DNA of 64,000 bases from Dactylosporangium sp040605635. Its GTDB lineage: Bacteria; Actinomycetota; Actinomycetes; Mycobacteriales; Micromonosporaceae. Below, piece by piece: positions 63,059 through 64,000 of the stretch. The stretch is taken from positions 47,778-111,777 of the forward strand of contig NZ_JBEXDG010000034.1 in the NCBI RefSeq assembly GCF_040605635.1, read 5' to 3'. A program made the position numbers and the translations under genes. Numbering within the stretch: position 1 is the first letter of the stretch; each line of letters begins with the position of its first letter. Below the pieces are notes generated by a model. That model searched no databases, had not been told where the DNA came from, and saw only the letters and a program-made list of their open reading frames with translations.

Positions 63059-63889
63059 ATGTCCATCACCGGGCGGGGACTGACCGTCCTCGCCGCCACC
63101 GTGGTCGTGCTGCTCGGGACCGCCGTCCCCGCGCACGCCGCACCCGGGCCGCCACCCGGATCGATCGCCGGCATGGGCGACTCCATCACCCGCGGGTTCA
63201 ACGCGTGCGGATGGTTCGCCGACTGCCCGTCACGCTCCTTCAGTACGGGCAGCACCCCCGCCGTCAACAGCCACTACCTCCGGATCCGGGCAACGAGTCC
63301 AGCCATCGACGGTCATTCGTACAATGACGGCAGAAGCGGCGCGAAGGTCGCCGACATGGCAGGTCAGGCCCAGACCGCTGTCTCGCAGCGTGTCGCCTAC
63401 GTCACGATCCTCATCGGCGCCAACGACGCCTGCACCTCGTCGGAGTCCTCGATGACGACCGTCGCGGCCTACCGCGCGGCGCTGGACACCGCGCTCGGCA
63501 CACTCAAGGCCGGGCTGCCCGACGCGAAGGTCCTGCTCATCAGCGTGCCCGACATCAAGCGGCTCTGGCAGGTCGGCAAGGACAGCTCCGGCGCCCGCAC
63601 CGCCTGGGGGCTCTTCGGCATCTGCCAGTCGATGCTGGCCAACCCGACGTCCACGGCCGCGGCCGACACGGCACGCAGGGACCGGGTCCGTCAGCGTGTG
63701 ATCGACTTCAACGGTCAACTGGCCTCCGCGTGTACCGCGTACGGCCCCAACTGCAAATACGACGGCGGCGCGGTCTTCGGCTACGCGTTCCAGCTGTCGC
63801 AGATCTCGACCTGGGATTATTTCCATCCCAACACGTCGGGCCAGGCGGCGCTCGCATCGGTGAGTTACGCCGCCGGTTTCGGCTGGTGA
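63059..63889 (+). CDS. Secreted SGNH/GDSL hydrolase
   Basis: 276 aa. A signal peptide (residues 1-27, cut after AHA) precedes block I MGDSIT near 39-44 with catalytic Ser, block III LIGANDAC near 119, and block V DYFHPNTSGQ near 260 with the Asp/His pair. Extracellular esterase or lipase acting on carbohydrate esters or lipids. AAGGAAAGGGG lies 5-12 bases before the ATG. Confidence 0.93.
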   Translation: MSITGRGLTVLAATVVVLLGTAVPAHAAPGPPPGSIAGMGDSITRGFNACGWFADCPSRSFSTGSTPAVNSHYLRIRATSPAIDGHSYNDGRSGAKVADMAGQAQTAVSQRVAYVTILIGANDACTSSESSMTTVAAYRAALDTALGTLKAGLPDAKVLLISVPDIKRLWQVGKDSSGARTAWGLFGICQSMLANPTSTAAADTARRDRVRQRVIDFNGQLASACTAYGPNCKYDGGAVFGYAFQLSQISTWDYFHPNTSGQAALASVSYAAGFGW

Positions 63890-63915
63890 GGTGCGTGTGG
63901 TCCAGTGAGGTGATC

Positions 63916-64000
63916 TCAACGAGATTGCGGTAGGTACCGGTATTCGAAGTGGGTGAGATGGAGCGCTGCGGCGATGATGTCGCCGAGTGCGCGGGGGCTG
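63916..64000 (-). CDS. 3' end of an unknown gene (runs off window)
   Basis: 28 codons in the minus frame end LHLTHFEYRYLPQSR and a TGA at 63916-63918. No family can be assigned from so short a tail; it resembles some transposase C-termini, weakly. Confidence 0.35.
   Translation of the reverse strand, partial: SPRALGDIIAAALHLTHFEYRYLPQSR

Overview
High-GC actinobacterial accessory DNA (codon third positions almost all G/C, frequent GTG starts, 1-4 bp gene overlaps). The complete type 2 BREX locus and the GPGG small membrane protein also fit an actinomycete; I cannot name the genus from the sequence. The window is a dense anti-phage/anti-plasmid defence region built from integrative elements stacked at a tRNA-Leu(GAG) gene (61836-61918).

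Layout. (1) 1-9580, minus strand: a tightly overlapping six-gene operon. In transcription order it encodes a PIN/NYN-like + zinc-ribbon + FHA protein, a TerY-like vWA protein, an atypical Ser/Thr kinase with a C-terminal zinc ribbon, an Upf1/Dna2-like SF1 helicase, an unrecognised 408-aa protein, and a coiled-coil McrB-like AAA+ ATPase cut by the window edge. This is the best candidate for a poorly described system: phospho-signalling parts wired to a DNA-processing machine. (2) 9.8-12.6 kb: a decayed tyrosine recombinase, a possible toxin/antitoxin pair and an intact tyrosine recombinase. (3) 12847-12944: a tRNA-like segment repeating the 3' end of the tRNA-Leu; with the tRNA itself it brackets about 49 kb. 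(4) 13.2-18.6 kb: a divergent pair of a small membrane protein and a 1205-aa STAND-type NTPase with an N-terminal phosphotransferase-like domain and TPR-like tail, then a LuxR-type regulator. (5) 18.8-25.7 kb: a membrane protein, a sigma-like regulator, an HTH-type protein and an ImmA/IrrE-like peptidase, leading into a short type II CBASS-like set (CD-NTase, E2-like protein, one-TM protein). (6) 25.9-32.6 kb: type I Wadjet jetABCD, with jetD broken by a one-base frameshift. (7) 32.6-36.2 kb: excisionase-like genes, tRNA relics and two members (one broken) of an unknown protein family. (8) 36.3-56.0 kb, minus strand: type 2 BREX (pglW, pglX, pglY, pglZ, brxD, brxHI) with a Uma2-type nuclease inserted and a PD-(D/E)XK-like nuclease gene upstream. 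(9) 56.5-61.7 kb: an IS66 relic, a third member of the unknown family, and two successive AbrB-like/tyrosine-recombinase cassettes next to the tRNA. (10) 62-64 kb: ordinary chromosomal genes (small membrane protein, hemerythrin-domain protein, secreted SGNH hydrolase).

Working together: each defence module is self-contained and compactly co-transcribed. The recombinases, Xis-like genes and tRNA-end repeats explain how they accumulated. Family assignments are from motifs read by eye; no database search was run.
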